Origin: Rattus norvegicus | Taxonomy: Eukaryota > Chordata > Mammalia > Rodentia > Muridae | Length of the DNA: 64,000 nt | Reading direction: 5' to 3' | Assembly (NCBI RefSeq): GCF_036323735.1 | Contig: NC_086037.1 | Span: 62,441,002 to 62,505,001 of the forward strand | Shown here: positions 20,525-29,228 of the stretch, piece after piece | Layout of the letters: every line of letters starts with the position of its first letter | Numbering within the stretch: the first letter of the stretch is position 1 | Notes under the pieces: generated by a model | What the model was told of the DNA's origin: nothing | The model's database searches: none | Seen by the model: only the letters and a program-made list of their open reading frames with translations | Program-made: the position numbers and the translations under genes

Positions 20525-20743
20525 GGAGGCCAATAGCCCCCCTCCCTTTCTCCACCCAGACTTTATTTAAACCTGCGCCTTCCACCTGTGCTCTCTAAGT
20601 GGCCAAGGGCTCTCAGCGATAGGACCTTCACCTATGACTCAGGCATGAGACAGGGTCTCGGCTCCTGATACTGACGCCCCATTCACTCAGCCACCTCGGT
20701 TAATTAAAACCAATCCACTCTTTTATCCCACCTGCCCCTGCAG
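20525..20743 (+). promoter_or_regulatory. Plcg2: Candidate second Plcg2 promoter beside exon 2
   Basis: A CCAAT box (20530-20534) precedes a TATA-like TATTTAAA (20564-20571) by about 30 bases. A perfect AP-1 site TGACTCA follows at 20635-20641, with a GATA core near 20619. The spacing matches a focused core promoter that would start at about 20595. A transcript starting here and read straight into exon 2 would still encode the full N-terminus. This is inference from motif spacing, and such motifs also occur by chance in introns. Confidence 0.3.
20731..20743 (+). other. Exon 2 splice acceptor
   Basis: A pyrimidine-rich run (CACTCTTTTATCCCACC) leads into CTGCCCCTGCAG ending at 20743. It is 46 bases upstream of the initiator ATG, with no other AG in the tract after the pyrimidines. 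Confidence 0.8.
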
Positions 20744-20789
20744 CCTCCGGATTTCTCCTGCTTCTTCCCTCTCCCTGGAGCGGCTGACA
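20744..20789 (+). other. Plcg2: Plcg2 exon 2, 5' UTR part
   Basis: 46 bases of pyrimidine-rich leader between the acceptor and the start codon, without an upstream ATG. Confidence 0.8.
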
Positions 20790-20982
20790 ATGACCACCAT
20801 GGTCAACGTGGACACCCTTCCAGAATATGAGAAGAGTCAGATCAAGAGAGCCCTGGAGCTAGGGACGGTGATGACCGTATTCAGTGCCCGCAAATCCACC
20901 CCAGAGCGGAGGACAGTACAGATGATCATGGAGACCCGGCAGGTGGCATGGAGCAAGACAGCAGATAAGATCGAAGGCTTCT
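20790..20982 (+). CDS. Plcg2: Phospholipase C gamma 2, first coding exon (residues 1-64)
   Basis: PLC-gamma-2 hydrolyses PIP2 at the plasma membrane to IP3 and diacylglycerol downstream of the B-cell receptor, Fc receptors, collagen receptor and TREM2. This exon encodes 64 complete codons plus one base (phase 1). It begins MTTMVNVDTLPEYEKSQ and continues with LGTVMTVFSARKSTPERRT, which I recognise as the PLCG2 N-terminus. Residues from about 20 onward start the N-terminal PH domain, a basic membrane and protein docking module. The frame stops matching the protein exactly at TTCT/GTAAGTAT, the donor with GT at 20983; beyond it the reading runs into intron. A second in-frame ATG at 20799 (Met4) sits in a stronger Kozak context than ATG 20790. 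As I recall, human PLCG2 has Thr at this position. The rest of the protein (EF hands, catalytic X/Y, split PH, two SH2, SH3, C2) lies beyond the window. PLCG1 is excluded because its N-terminus differs. Confidence 0.97.
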
Positions 20983-21085
20983 GTAAGTATTTGCTGGGCA
21001 GGGCAGAGGGGGTCCATCTGCCCTGCGCACCAGAATAGCACATGTTGATCCGCAGGCTTTATTTACATGTTACATCTGTCAGGAT

Positions 21086-21165
21086 GAATGTTGATTTATT
21101 CATTTTTTTGAACGATTTTTTAAACGAATGTTGAATTAGTTCATTTTTTTAAACGATTTATTTAT
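21086..21165. repeat. 40-bp tandem duplication at a B2 tail
   Basis: GAATGTTGA-starting segments begin at 21086 and 21126, each running through TTCATTTTTTT and AACGATTT. Two copies, period 40, a few mismatches. Confidence 0.8.
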
Positions 21166-21328
21166 TTTATGTATATGAATACAATGTAACTGTCTTCAGA
21201 CGCATCAGAAGAGGACATCATATCCCATTACAGATGGTTGTGAGCCACCGTGTGGTTGCTAGAAATTGAACTCAGGACCTCTGGAAGAGTAGCCAGTGCT
21301 CTTAACCGCTGAGCCGTCTCTCAGGCCC
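21150..21328 (-). mobile_element. B2 SINE, antisense
   Basis: AACGATTTATTTATTTTATG, GTCTTCAGACGCATCAGAAG, GTTGTGAGCCACCGTGTGGT and GAGCCGTCTCTCAGGCCC. Confidence 0.93.
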
Positions 21329-21339
21329 TGTTTGGTTCC

Positions 21340-21815
21340 ACTTTGTATGGGTGGGGGTGGGGTAAGGTTGAGAGCAGGTGGGGGAAGTTGATCCAGGGAA
21401 GTTCTTGTGAAACGACAGCAACCCCAGTTGGTCAACTTGGCCCTGATATTGAAACAGCAGCAGGGGTCATCTGGTCCTCAAGGTAGCAGAGCTGTCAGGC
21501 TTCTGAAGGGCTCACTGGCTGTGGAGCCTGGGGAGGCTGGAAGCTTGGTAGCCACAAGCCTAAAGATTTATTTATTTTGTTGCAAACGGCAGCAATAAGG
21601 AGCTCTTACCTTGATGCCTGAAGGTACAGGGAAGAAAAAAAAATCATTGTTTGCAGTCTTCAGATAGAATTCTGGTCCTGTGCCTTCTCTTGTCACCTTA
21701 GACCGGCCTGTTGGCTCAGTTCTGGGACTTTCTGAGGAGATTGTAGTAAATAGAGTTTTTAGTTGCAGATGCCTGCTTTAATTTTGTTTCTTATTTAATT
21801 AGTGTGTTTGTTTAA
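21340..21815. other. Intron 2 unique stretch
   Basis: No repeat landmark and no exon-like unit recognised. Confidence 0.4.
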
Positions 21816-21816
21816 A

Positions 21817-21817
<1 letters not shown>

Positions 21818-21866
<49 letters not shown>
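21818..21866. repeat. (ATCT)n microsatellite
   Basis: About 12 uninterrupted ATCT units. Confidence 0.97.
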
Positions 21867-21873
21867 TCATTTT

Positions 21874-22038
21874 TGGTGTGCACGTGTGGGTGCATGCATG
21901 CTCACAGCATTTGTATGAGGGTAAGGGGACCACTTGTGGAAGTTGGCTCTCTCCTAAATGTGGGTTCTGGGGACAGAACTCAGGTTATCTGGTTTGGCAG
22001 CAAGCGCCTTCACCCACTGAGGGATCTTTGCCCGTCCT
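21874..22038 (-). repeat. B2-superfamily SINE relic, antisense
   Basis: GGTGTGCACGTGTGGGTGCA, AGTTGGCTCTCTCCTAAATG, GGCAGCAAGCGCCTTCACCC and GAGGGATCTTTGCCC. Confidence 0.5.
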
Positions 22039-22044
22039 CTTTGT

Positions 22045-22312
22045 TTTAGAAGGGTCTCATGTAGCTCAGGCTAGCCCGAAACTTGGAACATAGCTGAGGA
22101 TGGCTTTCGACTTACTATCTTCCTGCTTTTAGCTCTCAGAGCTGGGATGAGAGGTGTGTACCAGAACTGTATGTATGTATGTATGACTGTATGTATGTAT
22201 GTATGTATGTATGTATGTATGTATGTATGTATTTTCATGCTGTGCCAGGAACAGAACCCAGAGCTTGTGCATGATGAACAAGCACTCTGCCAAAGGAGCT
22301 AGGTCCCCAGGT
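22045..22312 (-). repeat. B4-type SINE split by (ATGT)n
   Basis: The B1-like half (GAAGGGTCTCATGTAGCTC to GCTGGGATGAGAGGTGTG) and the ID-like half (AGGAACAGAACCCAGAGC to GAGCTAGGTCCCC) are separated by an ATGT tetranucleotide run at 22164-22233. The run lies in the linker between the two halves. Confidence 0.65.
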
Positions 22313-22354
22313 CCCTGTTGAAGAGTTCACGTGATTTTTCTTCATGGTCACTTC

Positions 22355-22513
22355 TTTCTTTGTGTGTTCACGTGTTATGGCATGTATGTACAGGTCAGAG
22401 GACAACTTATAGGAGTTGATTCTTTCCTCTTACCATGTGGGTCCTGGGAATCAAACTTAAGTCATCTGGCTTGGTGGCAAGTGCCTTCACCCACGGAGCC
22501 ATCTTGGCAGCCC
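22355..22513 (-). repeat. B2-superfamily SINE relic, antisense
   Basis: CAGGTCAGAGGACAACTTAT, TTGATTCTTTCCTCTTACC, GGTGGCAAGTGCCTTCACCC and GAGCCATCTTGGCAGCCCC. Confidence 0.55.
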
Positions 22514-22724
22514 CCTGAGTAGCTTTTCATTGAAAAATTATAATGAAAAACTTTTGGGATAGCAGGGCTAGGAGCTGAGGCAGGAGGATTGTGGGTTCAA
22601 CGGCTACCTAGTGAGACCTTGCCTTTAAAATGAAGTACTGTTAGAAGCTGGGGAACTAACTCACAAGGGCCTTTCACCTCTGACCTTTCACCCATATCCT
22701 ACGGAAGCTCTGACCTAACTTGTT

Positions 22725-22990
22725 CTCTGTATAAACACCATGACCAAAATGGCAAATAGGGGAGGAAAAGATTTATTTCAGTTTACAGGTCGCAGCCCAG
22801 CTTTGAAGAAAGCCGGGCAGGAACTCAAAGCAGAAATGAAGAGACACCAGGCTAGAAGGCTGCTTACTGATTTGCCTTGCTCTCTCTGGCTTGTTCAGCT
22901 AGCATTCCTAGGGATGACACCACCCATGGTGGGCTGGGCCCTCCTATATCCATTAGCAATCAAGAAAATGTCACACAGGGCCACCGGACA
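22725..22990 (-). repeat. Dispersed rodent repeat, antisense to the 27.15-kb copy
   Basis: ATGACACCACCCATGGTGGG and CTATATCCATTAGCAATCAA are, allowing for divergence, the reverse complement of the repeat at 27148-27260. AACACCATGACCAAAATGGC marks its other end. Family unassigned. Confidence 0.65.
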
Positions 22991-23430
22991 ATCGGATAGA
23001 GGCAATTACTCTTCCCAGGTGACTCTGGGTTGAGGAAGTTTTACAGCTAAGGATGACAAACTCCTTAGTAGTTTATTTAGTCTCCTGGTAATAGTCTACG
23101 TCCATGTGATAGGTGTGTTTTAAATACTTTTGTATAAGTTCTGCTCCTTGGTTTCTTTTCACCTGATCTGCCTCTTGCTTTCATGGGCCTGGCCACACTG
23201 TAACAGTTTAACCCAGAATGGGACATGTGCTGTTCCCAGGCATTTGTCACTACTGCAGCAATGGGTTTTCACAGTCTTCTTAAAAAGGAGGTCATGGTTT
23301 TATTGAAACGAGATTGACTTAGCATCCAGTTTACGGTTTAAAGAGACAATGCAAAGTCGCGTGTGGTAACTCAAACCTCTGGAGGCTGAGGCAGGAGGAT
23401 TAGAGGATTATGGGTTGAAAAGAATCCTGA
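22991..23430. other. Intron 2 unique stretch
   Basis: A B1-like scrap at 23355-23400; otherwise no recognised feature. Confidence 0.4.
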
Positions 23431-23561
23431 GCCAGGTTTAGCAGCACACATCTTTAATCCCAGCACTCGGGAGGCAGAGGCAGGTGGATCTCTGTGAGTT
23501 CGAGGCTAGCCTTTCTATATAGAGAATTCCAGGACAGCAGGGTTATGTAGAAAGACCCTAG
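23431..23561 (+). mobile_element. B1 SINE
   Basis: CATCTTTAATCCCAGCACTC, GAGGCAGAGGCAGGTGGATC and an AGAAAGACCC end that runs straight into a purine tract. Confidence 0.9.
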
Positions 23562-23788
23562 AGAGAGGGAGGGAAAGAGGGAGGGAGAGAGGGAGAGAAA
23601 GAGGGAGGGAAGGAGAGAAGGAGAAAGGGAGAGAGGGAGGGAGGGAGGGAGGGAGAGGAAGAGGGAGGGAAGGAGAGAAGGAGAAAGGGAGAGAGGGAGG
23701 GAGGGAGGGAGAGAGAGAGAGAAAGAGAGAGAGAGAGGGAAGGAGGGAGGGAGGGAGGGAGGGAGGGAGGGAGGGAGGGAGGGAGGCA
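23562..23788. repeat. (GGGA/GAGA)n purine tract
   Basis: About 225 bp containing only G and A on the + strand up to GGAGGCAAAGG. It starts at the B1 tail, so it probably grew from that A-rich end. An internal GAAGAGGGAGGGAAGGAGAG-like block appears more than once. Confidence 0.97.
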
Positions 23789-23799
23789 AAGGCCGAGTT

Positions 23800-24442
23800 A
23801 CATAAAAGTCAGGCATGGTGGCAGACACCTGTAGTCTCAGAGCTGGGGAGGGATACAGGAAGGTCCTTAGAGCTTGTTTGTCAGCCAGTCTAATGCCAAT
23901 CGGTGAGGTGCAGGTTCAGTGAGGAACCATGACTCAGAATATAAGGTAGAGAGCAGTGAGGAGACACCAGCACCAGTCATGGCCATCCACTTACAAGTGC
24001 AAAGGGGCAACATGGTGGTTTGCATATTTAAACATGTGTTAGCTCACCATGGTGAATTCTGGGACATTTTCAATGAGTGGCCCTGTCCCACTGACCCCCT
24101 TCCTCTGTCTCTCTACCCCCCCACCCCCAGCCCTGAACCTATTTTTTGTTTCCACAAATGCCGTTTGTAGAATGTTGTGTTGTGGCCATTTCATGGACAG
24201 GGAATCCCACTTGTTCATGGCCTTTGTACGTTTCCCTCTGCTTCGTGTCTTAAGATTTTTCCACATTTTAGTGTGAAACAGAATCTGGTTCCTTTAGATA
24301 TTTAGGTAGTATTGTACAGTAGGGCTTATTAGACATAAAATTAGACTGTTCATCTGCTGATTTTAGGTCACTGGTCTGTTTTCAGTCTCTCATCTATTTG
24401 AGGAGCTTGGCTCTGAGCATTTGTCTACAGGATTTTTTACTT
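23800..24442. other. Intron 2, B1 scrap then unique DNA
   Basis: AAGTCAGGCATGGTGGCAGA (23805) starts a truncated sense B1-like piece. From about 23900 the sequence looks unique. No exon recognised. Confidence 0.45.
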
Positions 24443-24635
24443 TTAAAGATTTATTTTGTTTATTTAAAAATGCTAAATTTATCCATGTATGTGTGTGTGT
24501 ACCTGTGTGAGTTTATGCACACGTGTGTCCAGGTGCCCAATAGCACCTCGAGGGTCACCTGATGTGGGTGCTAGGAATTGAACCTAGATCTTCTGCAAGA
24601 GCAGTGAGTGCTTTTAACCACAGAGAGAGCCTTTT
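24443..24635 (-). mobile_element. B3 SINE, antisense
   Basis: AAAGATTTATTTTGTTTATT, GGTGCTAGGAATTGAACCTA and ATCTTCTGCAAGAGCAGTGA. Confidence 0.8.
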
Positions 24636-24666
24636 CTCTGTTCCTGGTGTAGAGGTTTTGGTGTAG

Positions 24667-24688
24667 GTCCCCCCGCCCCCCCCCCCCG
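24667..24688. repeat. Poly(C) tract
   Basis: CCCCCCG followed by about 13 C's. On the other strand it is a G-run. Confidence 0.9.
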
Positions 24689-24989
24689 TGAAATTCAGGA
24701 GTCATATGCTTGTGTGGGGGGATTCAGTCCTTGCTTTGTTTCTGCATGCAAGTTGTGAGTGCCTGAGGTCAGGGTACAGTGTGTTTTCACCTTACAGGGG
24801 GCAGGGGTTGGTGTCACTCAGCAAAAGAAGCAACTTTACTTTGCACTTGAGCCATGAAGTCTGTCCCACACCTTCCCCCACACAGCCATAGGCTTCTTCT
24901 GTACTTGTCCATTCAGTGGTCGATTTGAGTGACTCTGCATAGCTTGTAATAAAATATTTTAGGAAACAATTCATTTTTACAATCTTTCT

Positions 24990-25373
24990 CTGTTTCTGTC
25001 TGTCTCTCTCTCTCTTTGTGTGTGTGTGTGTGTGTATAAGCGTGTGTGTCTGTGTGTATGAGTGTGTGTGTCTGTGTGTATGAGTGTATATGTCTGTGTG
25101 TGTGAGTGTATGAGTGCGTGTGAATGTCTGAGTGTGTGTCTGTTTGTCTCTGTGTGTGTGAATGTGTGTGTATCTGTGTGTATGAGTGTGTGTCTGTATG
25201 TGTGAGTGTGTGTGAATGTCTGTGTGTGTGAATGTGTGTGTGAGTGTGTGTCTGTATTTCTCTGTGTGTGTGTGTGAATGTGTGTGTGTGTGAATGTGTG
25301 TGAGTGTGTATCTGTGTGTGTGAGTGTGTGTGAATATGTGAGTGTGTATCTGTGTGTGTGTGAGTGTGTGTGA

Positions 25374-25435
<62 letters not shown>
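24990..25435. repeat. TG-rich array ending in (GA)n
   Basis: CTCTCT start, then about 380 bp of TGTGTG with GTGAGTGT, TGAATG and TCTG variants. It ends in an uninterrupted (GA)n of about 22 units at 25391-25434. Confidence 0.97.
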
Positions 25436-25439
<4 letters not shown>

Positions 25440-26225
25440 ACATGTACTGCCTCTTTCCCTTTCAACCTACCTCAGTTTGGAGGTAGCTTCAAGCCAAGCT
25501 CTGTCTGGTACTGGAGCTGTGGCGGTTGCTAAATTAGATGCAAATCTTCTGGAGCCCACAGTGTCCTGCTGGAGACCAGCAGGTTCCTTGACATCTGCTA
25601 GCTTGGCCTTTCTGTGTTTGCGTTGCTTTTCCTGCAGATGGGAACAGTACTGGTTGCCACTGAATTATTGGTGGTGGAGGAGGTGGTAGAAGAGACTCTG
25701 GTGGTAAGGACGATGGTGTCAGTTGTGATGGCATTGGTATTGGTGACAATAGTGATAGGGATGATGTTGGTGAGAGACGTCTAGTGTTCACTGCTTGCTG
25801 GTCCCTGAGAAAACATATCCTGTATGAGAGAGATTATGAAATCAGTCTTCATGGTGATTGAACAGTAGGAATCACTTCGATTATGTATGAGGAGATTAAG
25901 TCCTGGGGGACCTGGTGACATGTCACACAGTGCAAGAGTAGGCTGGAGGTCTTGAATCTTCCTGCTGTGCATTGCCACTGCCTTTGTCCCTAGCTCAAGC
26001 ATGCTTTCATTTTGCATGCAGAGTAAGAGTTTCCAGGTGGGACCCAGAGTGGTGATCTCAGGCCACAATCCTTGTGTGCAGAAGCCACTCTGTTGAGTGC
26101 CTGATGTGTGGGGAGACTGGATGGAGGAGGAGGGGGAACCTGGACCAAGTGTGCAGATGGGCTGTTGAGCAAGGGGAGAAAGTGATATTTTCACGTATCC
26201 TGCTTCATCCTGAAGTCCATCGTTG
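25436..26225. other. Intron 2 unique stretch
   Basis: No SINE. A GGTGGTGG-rich zone lies at 25665-25770. The 137-residue minus-strand frame (25781-26194) has no recognised domain. Confidence 0.45.
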
Positions 26226-26322
26226 GGTGTTGGACTGGTCAGGTTTATGTCAACTTGACAAAAGCTAGAGTCATTGGACAGAAGGGAACCTCAACTGAGA
26301 AAATGACTAAGATTGGGCCGTA
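26226..26322 (+). repeat. Dispersed rodent repeat, left half of an interrupted copy
   Basis: TATGTCAACTTGACAAAAGC, GGGAACCTCAACTGAGAAAA and AAGATTGGGCCGTA match the start of a common rodent repeat. Its continuation resumes at 27148. Confidence 0.75.
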
Positions 26323-27147
26323 ACATGGCTATTGGTTGCTTCCCTCAAACTGATAGCGAGGCCCAGTTGCTGAAGACAACGCCTACATAACTCACTGGGA
26401 GTGGAGAAATGGAACTGGTGCCTCTCCAGAATCTTCCCAGACTCTACTGGTTACTAAGTAGTGTTTGTGGTACTGGAAGGGAAGAAAGGCAAACATCAAC
26501 GCAGTCAACGAGTCCTTTCATCTACCATGGTTATCTGCCTAAAAGATACACGGGCACAGTAGCGGCACAAAAGTCGTGGGTGTAACCAACCAACATCTGA
26601 CTGGATTTAAATTCACTTCCTGAGATGGAACCCATGCCTGATAACTGTTTGGGTGGCTAAGAACCTGAGATTAGATAGACCACAGACCTCGGGTAAAACA
26701 AAACGCTACTGTTCTGTTAAAGGAATGGAGCACAAAATGACCACCCGCTTTTTTTTTTTTTTTTTTTTTTTTTTACAAGTCTGTTTGTTTTGTCTTCTTC
26801 TGTTTTGTTTGTTTGCTTGTTTTTTGAGACCGGGTTTCTCTGTGTCGTTCTGACTGTCCTGAAACTCACTCTGTAGACCAGGCTGGCATTAAACTCAGGA
26901 GAGATTCACCTGCCTCCCCCCTCCCCCTGTCCCCCACCCAGTGCTGGGATTAAAGGCATGTGCTTTTTATGTTAGTTAATTATTATTGCTTGTTTGTTTT
27001 CTAATAAAAGAGAAAGAAAAAAATGTGGATTTGGGTGGGTGGGTGGATAGGATCTGGGAGTAGTTGCTGGAGGGGAAAGAAACTGTTATCAGAATATGAT
27101 GTATGGAAAAATATACTTAAAAAACAAATGAAATTGAAAACAATAAA
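26323..27147 (+). mobile_element. 5'-truncated L1, inserted in the preceding repeat
   Basis: Ends in the rodent L1 3'-UTR pattern GGGTGGGTGGATAGGATCTG and GGGGAAAGAAACTGTTATCA, then an AATAAAAG tail. Inside are GGCACAGTAGCGGCACAAAA and TAACCAACCAACATCTGACT. The 14-base host segment AAGATTGGGCCGTA (26309-26322) reappears as AAGATTAGGCTGTA (27148-27161), a target-site duplication with two transitions. Truncated at the 5' end; no ORF survives. Confidence 0.75.
26752..26962 (-). mobile_element. B1 SINE inserted in the L1, antisense
   Basis: A run of about 23 T's at 26752-26774 precedes TTTTGAGACCGGGTTTCTCT, GACCAGGCTGGCATTAAACT and GTGCTGGGATTAAAGGCATG. Confidence 0.88.
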
Positions 27148-27335
27148 AGATTAGGCTGTAAGCAAGCATTTTCTTAATTAGTGATTGATGGGGGAGGGCC
27201 CAGCCCATTATAGGCGGTGTCACCACCTGGGATCCAGGCGCTGTGAGAAGAGAATGAACAGAGTTGGGGATTTAGCTCAGTGGTAGAGCACTTGCCTAGC
27301 AAGCACAAGGCTCTGGGTTTGGTCCCCAGCTCCGG

Positions 27336-27369
<34 letters not shown>

Positions 27370-27510
27370 AGAGAAGAGAATGTAAGCAGCATCCCTCCAC
27401 GGCCTCTGTGTCAGCTTCTGCCCCCACGCTCCTGCACTGCTTGAGTTCCTCCCTTGGCTTTCCCTAACAGACTGTGATTCAGGATAGGACAAAACACCCC
27501 TTTCCCACCT
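27148..27510 (+). repeat. Dispersed rodent repeat, right half
   Basis: CATTTTCTTAATTAGTGATT, GGGCCCAGCCCATTATAGGC and, after the ID insertion, GCAGCATCCCTCCACGGCCT and GCTTGAGTTCCTCCC. It continues the left half at 26226-26322. Confidence 0.75.
27261..27367 (+). mobile_element. ID SINE inserted in the rodent repeat
   Basis: Body 27261-27335 with TTTAGCTCAGTGGTAGAGC and GGTTTGGTCCCCAGCTCCGG, then a long A-tail. GAGAAGAGAATG at 27245-27256 is repeated at 27371-27382. Confidence 0.97.
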
Positions 27511-28464
27511 AAGCTGCTTTCCTCTTGTTAACTCTTTCAGACACAGAAGAAACTGCAGAGCACCTGGGAGGTAGAATCTGGAAGCTTCCTTTCTAGAATA
27601 ACCTCCCTTTTTGTGCCTGCTGGGCCTCTCTGGGGTGCCCTTCTGCAGTTGGTGTTTTGGTTTTGGTGGTGCCCTGGGTTATGCTGACAATGGGAACTTG
27701 TTTGGCCTTGAGTCCTGGGGACTTTCTTCTATCCTAAGTAACGATCACCGATCACCGTTTGCCATCGAGCAAATACTCAAAGAGGACCTGGGCTTCGACA
27801 CGATGCCTGGTACTTGTCCTAGGGGTTCAAACCAGACAAGACAGTGATGATCCCTAAAGACCCAAGAAACTCTCACCAGGGCTTGGAGCTTGCCACACAG
27901 GCAGGCTGGCTGGTCCATGAGGTCTGGGGCTCTTCCCTCCCTTTGCCTCCTATTGCTGGGATTGCAAATGCACGCCGGGACACAGACATTTGTATGCAGG
28001 TAGCAGGGATTGGGCTTGGGTCCTCATGCTCCAAATGGTAGCCTTTGGTGAATCCTTTTGGGGACCACTTGTCCCCACCACCTGTCTACACTGAGTGTGA
28101 ACAGGGGTTGCAGCCCAGAGACAACAGAGCCCTGTGCCTCTGCGAATGAAACTAGATGTCCTGGTGCCAACTGCTCTGCTTGTGGGCCGTGCTGGGGCTC
28201 AGGGCCATGCCTTACTCTGCAGTGTGGGCTTGGCGGGGAAGAGACAGTGTGTTTGGAGGGGAGAGTGCAACCCCCACCAGTTTATCTACACAATAAACCA
28301 ACCAGGAAAAGAACCTGCATGTATCCTTGATTCCCTGAATGAATCAGTATCTGGGTTTCAGAGACAGACAGTGACTCTTGAGCTGTGGCTCTTCTCCCAC
28401 GCAATGTGATTCTGTTTCGGCCTCCCCTCCCCCTTCTCTCCCTCCTCTTTTCTTCCCTCCCTCT
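27511..28464. other. Intron 2, mostly unique
   Basis: A decayed SINE piece may lie at 27865-28040 (GGGATTGCAAATGCACGCC). CATC/ACCGATCACCGTT-type short repeats near 27742. No exon recognised. Confidence 0.4.
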
Positions 28465-28527
28465 CCGAGTCTTCCGGCACCATGAACTAACTACCGAGTC
28501 TTCCTCGGTAGTTAGTTCATGGTGCCG
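28465..28527. repeat. Perfect 24-bp inverted repeat, 5-nt loop
   Basis: The left arm 28475-28498 starts CGGCACCATGAACTAAC and ends ACCGAG. The right arm 28504-28527 is its exact reverse complement. The loop is TCTTC (28499-28503). In addition, the 11-mer CCGAGTCTTCC occurs at 28465-28475 and again at 28494-28504, overlapping the arm ends and loop. The sequence matches no SINE I know. The pattern fits a fold-back template-switch mutation, but could also be a small hairpin element or an assembly fold-back artefact. Confidence 0.97.
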
Positions 28528-28554
28528 CTAAACCGGTAGAGCTCATCCTGCTTC

Positions 28555-28615
28555 TACTCCCCGGATGCTGGGATTACAGGCTTGTGCCACCATGCACAGC
28601 TTCTGGAACTTCCGT
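28555..28615 (-). repeat. B1-like scrap, antisense
   Basis: GATGCTGGGATTACAGGCTT followed by GTGCCACCATGCACAGC. Confidence 0.6.
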
Positions 28616-29228
28616 TTCTTATTGGTATTGCCAGGAGAGCATGTTTGTCCCCCAGGTGTCATGGGAATGATTTTGCGAATGTTTGTAACAGAGCAGATGG
28701 AGGGTTCTCCCAGGTGGGTGGCTAAAACACCGGGTCACTAGCAGGTGCCGGTGCGTGAGATGTGGAGCCGGCCCCGGGTGTAGCTTACACGTGTTGGTAG
28801 GGTCTGCTCCCTGCTGTTCTGTGGCCAAGCTGAGGGTCTTGCCAGAGTAGGCCTAGGACGTGGGGCTGTGTGCTGATGGGCAGCCTGGCTCCTTGCCTCC
28901 TTCGTTCCATAGGCCAGGGAGGCCTGGGCTGTTCTGAGACCCAGCAGTGGGTGTGCACAGGTTGTGGCTGGTTCAGCCCAACTCCAGGTGGGGTCCATTC
29001 GGTGCACATCTCTGCACCAGCAAGAGGGGTTGGGGAGCTGCAGCTTGCCCTTCAAAGTTGAGCTGGTGGTCATGGGTGGGCGGGCATTTTGGGGGGTGGT
29101 GGTGGTGAAGTGCTGGTGTGAAGGAATCTATCCTGAGAAAGAAGAAAATGGGAATTTAGTAATCTGTAGAAAAGAAAGTAGCAACATTGCCTTAACAGGA
29201 GGAGGGGCTAGCCAGCACTCCACCTCCT
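28616..29228. other. Intron 2 unique stretch
   Basis: GC-leaning DNA with several overlapping frames on both strands (for example minus 28738-29073) but no domain or paired splice sites recognised. Confidence 0.4.

Larger units (their letters stand above)
15349..20743 (+). other. Plcg2: Plcg2 intron 1
   Basis: Bounded by the donor GTAAGTG at 15349 and the acceptor CCTGCCCCTGCAG ending at 20743. About 5.4 kb. Most of 15.7-18.0 kb and 19.75-20.74 kb is unique; SINEs sit at 16.85, 18.06, 18.19 and 19.2-19.6 kb. Confidence 0.75.

Noticed and set aside
20790..21038. Reading the Plcg2 exon through to the stop at 21038 as an 82-residue protein
   Set aside because: The match to PLC-gamma-2 stops at 20982 exactly at a consensus donor; the last 18 residues are intron.
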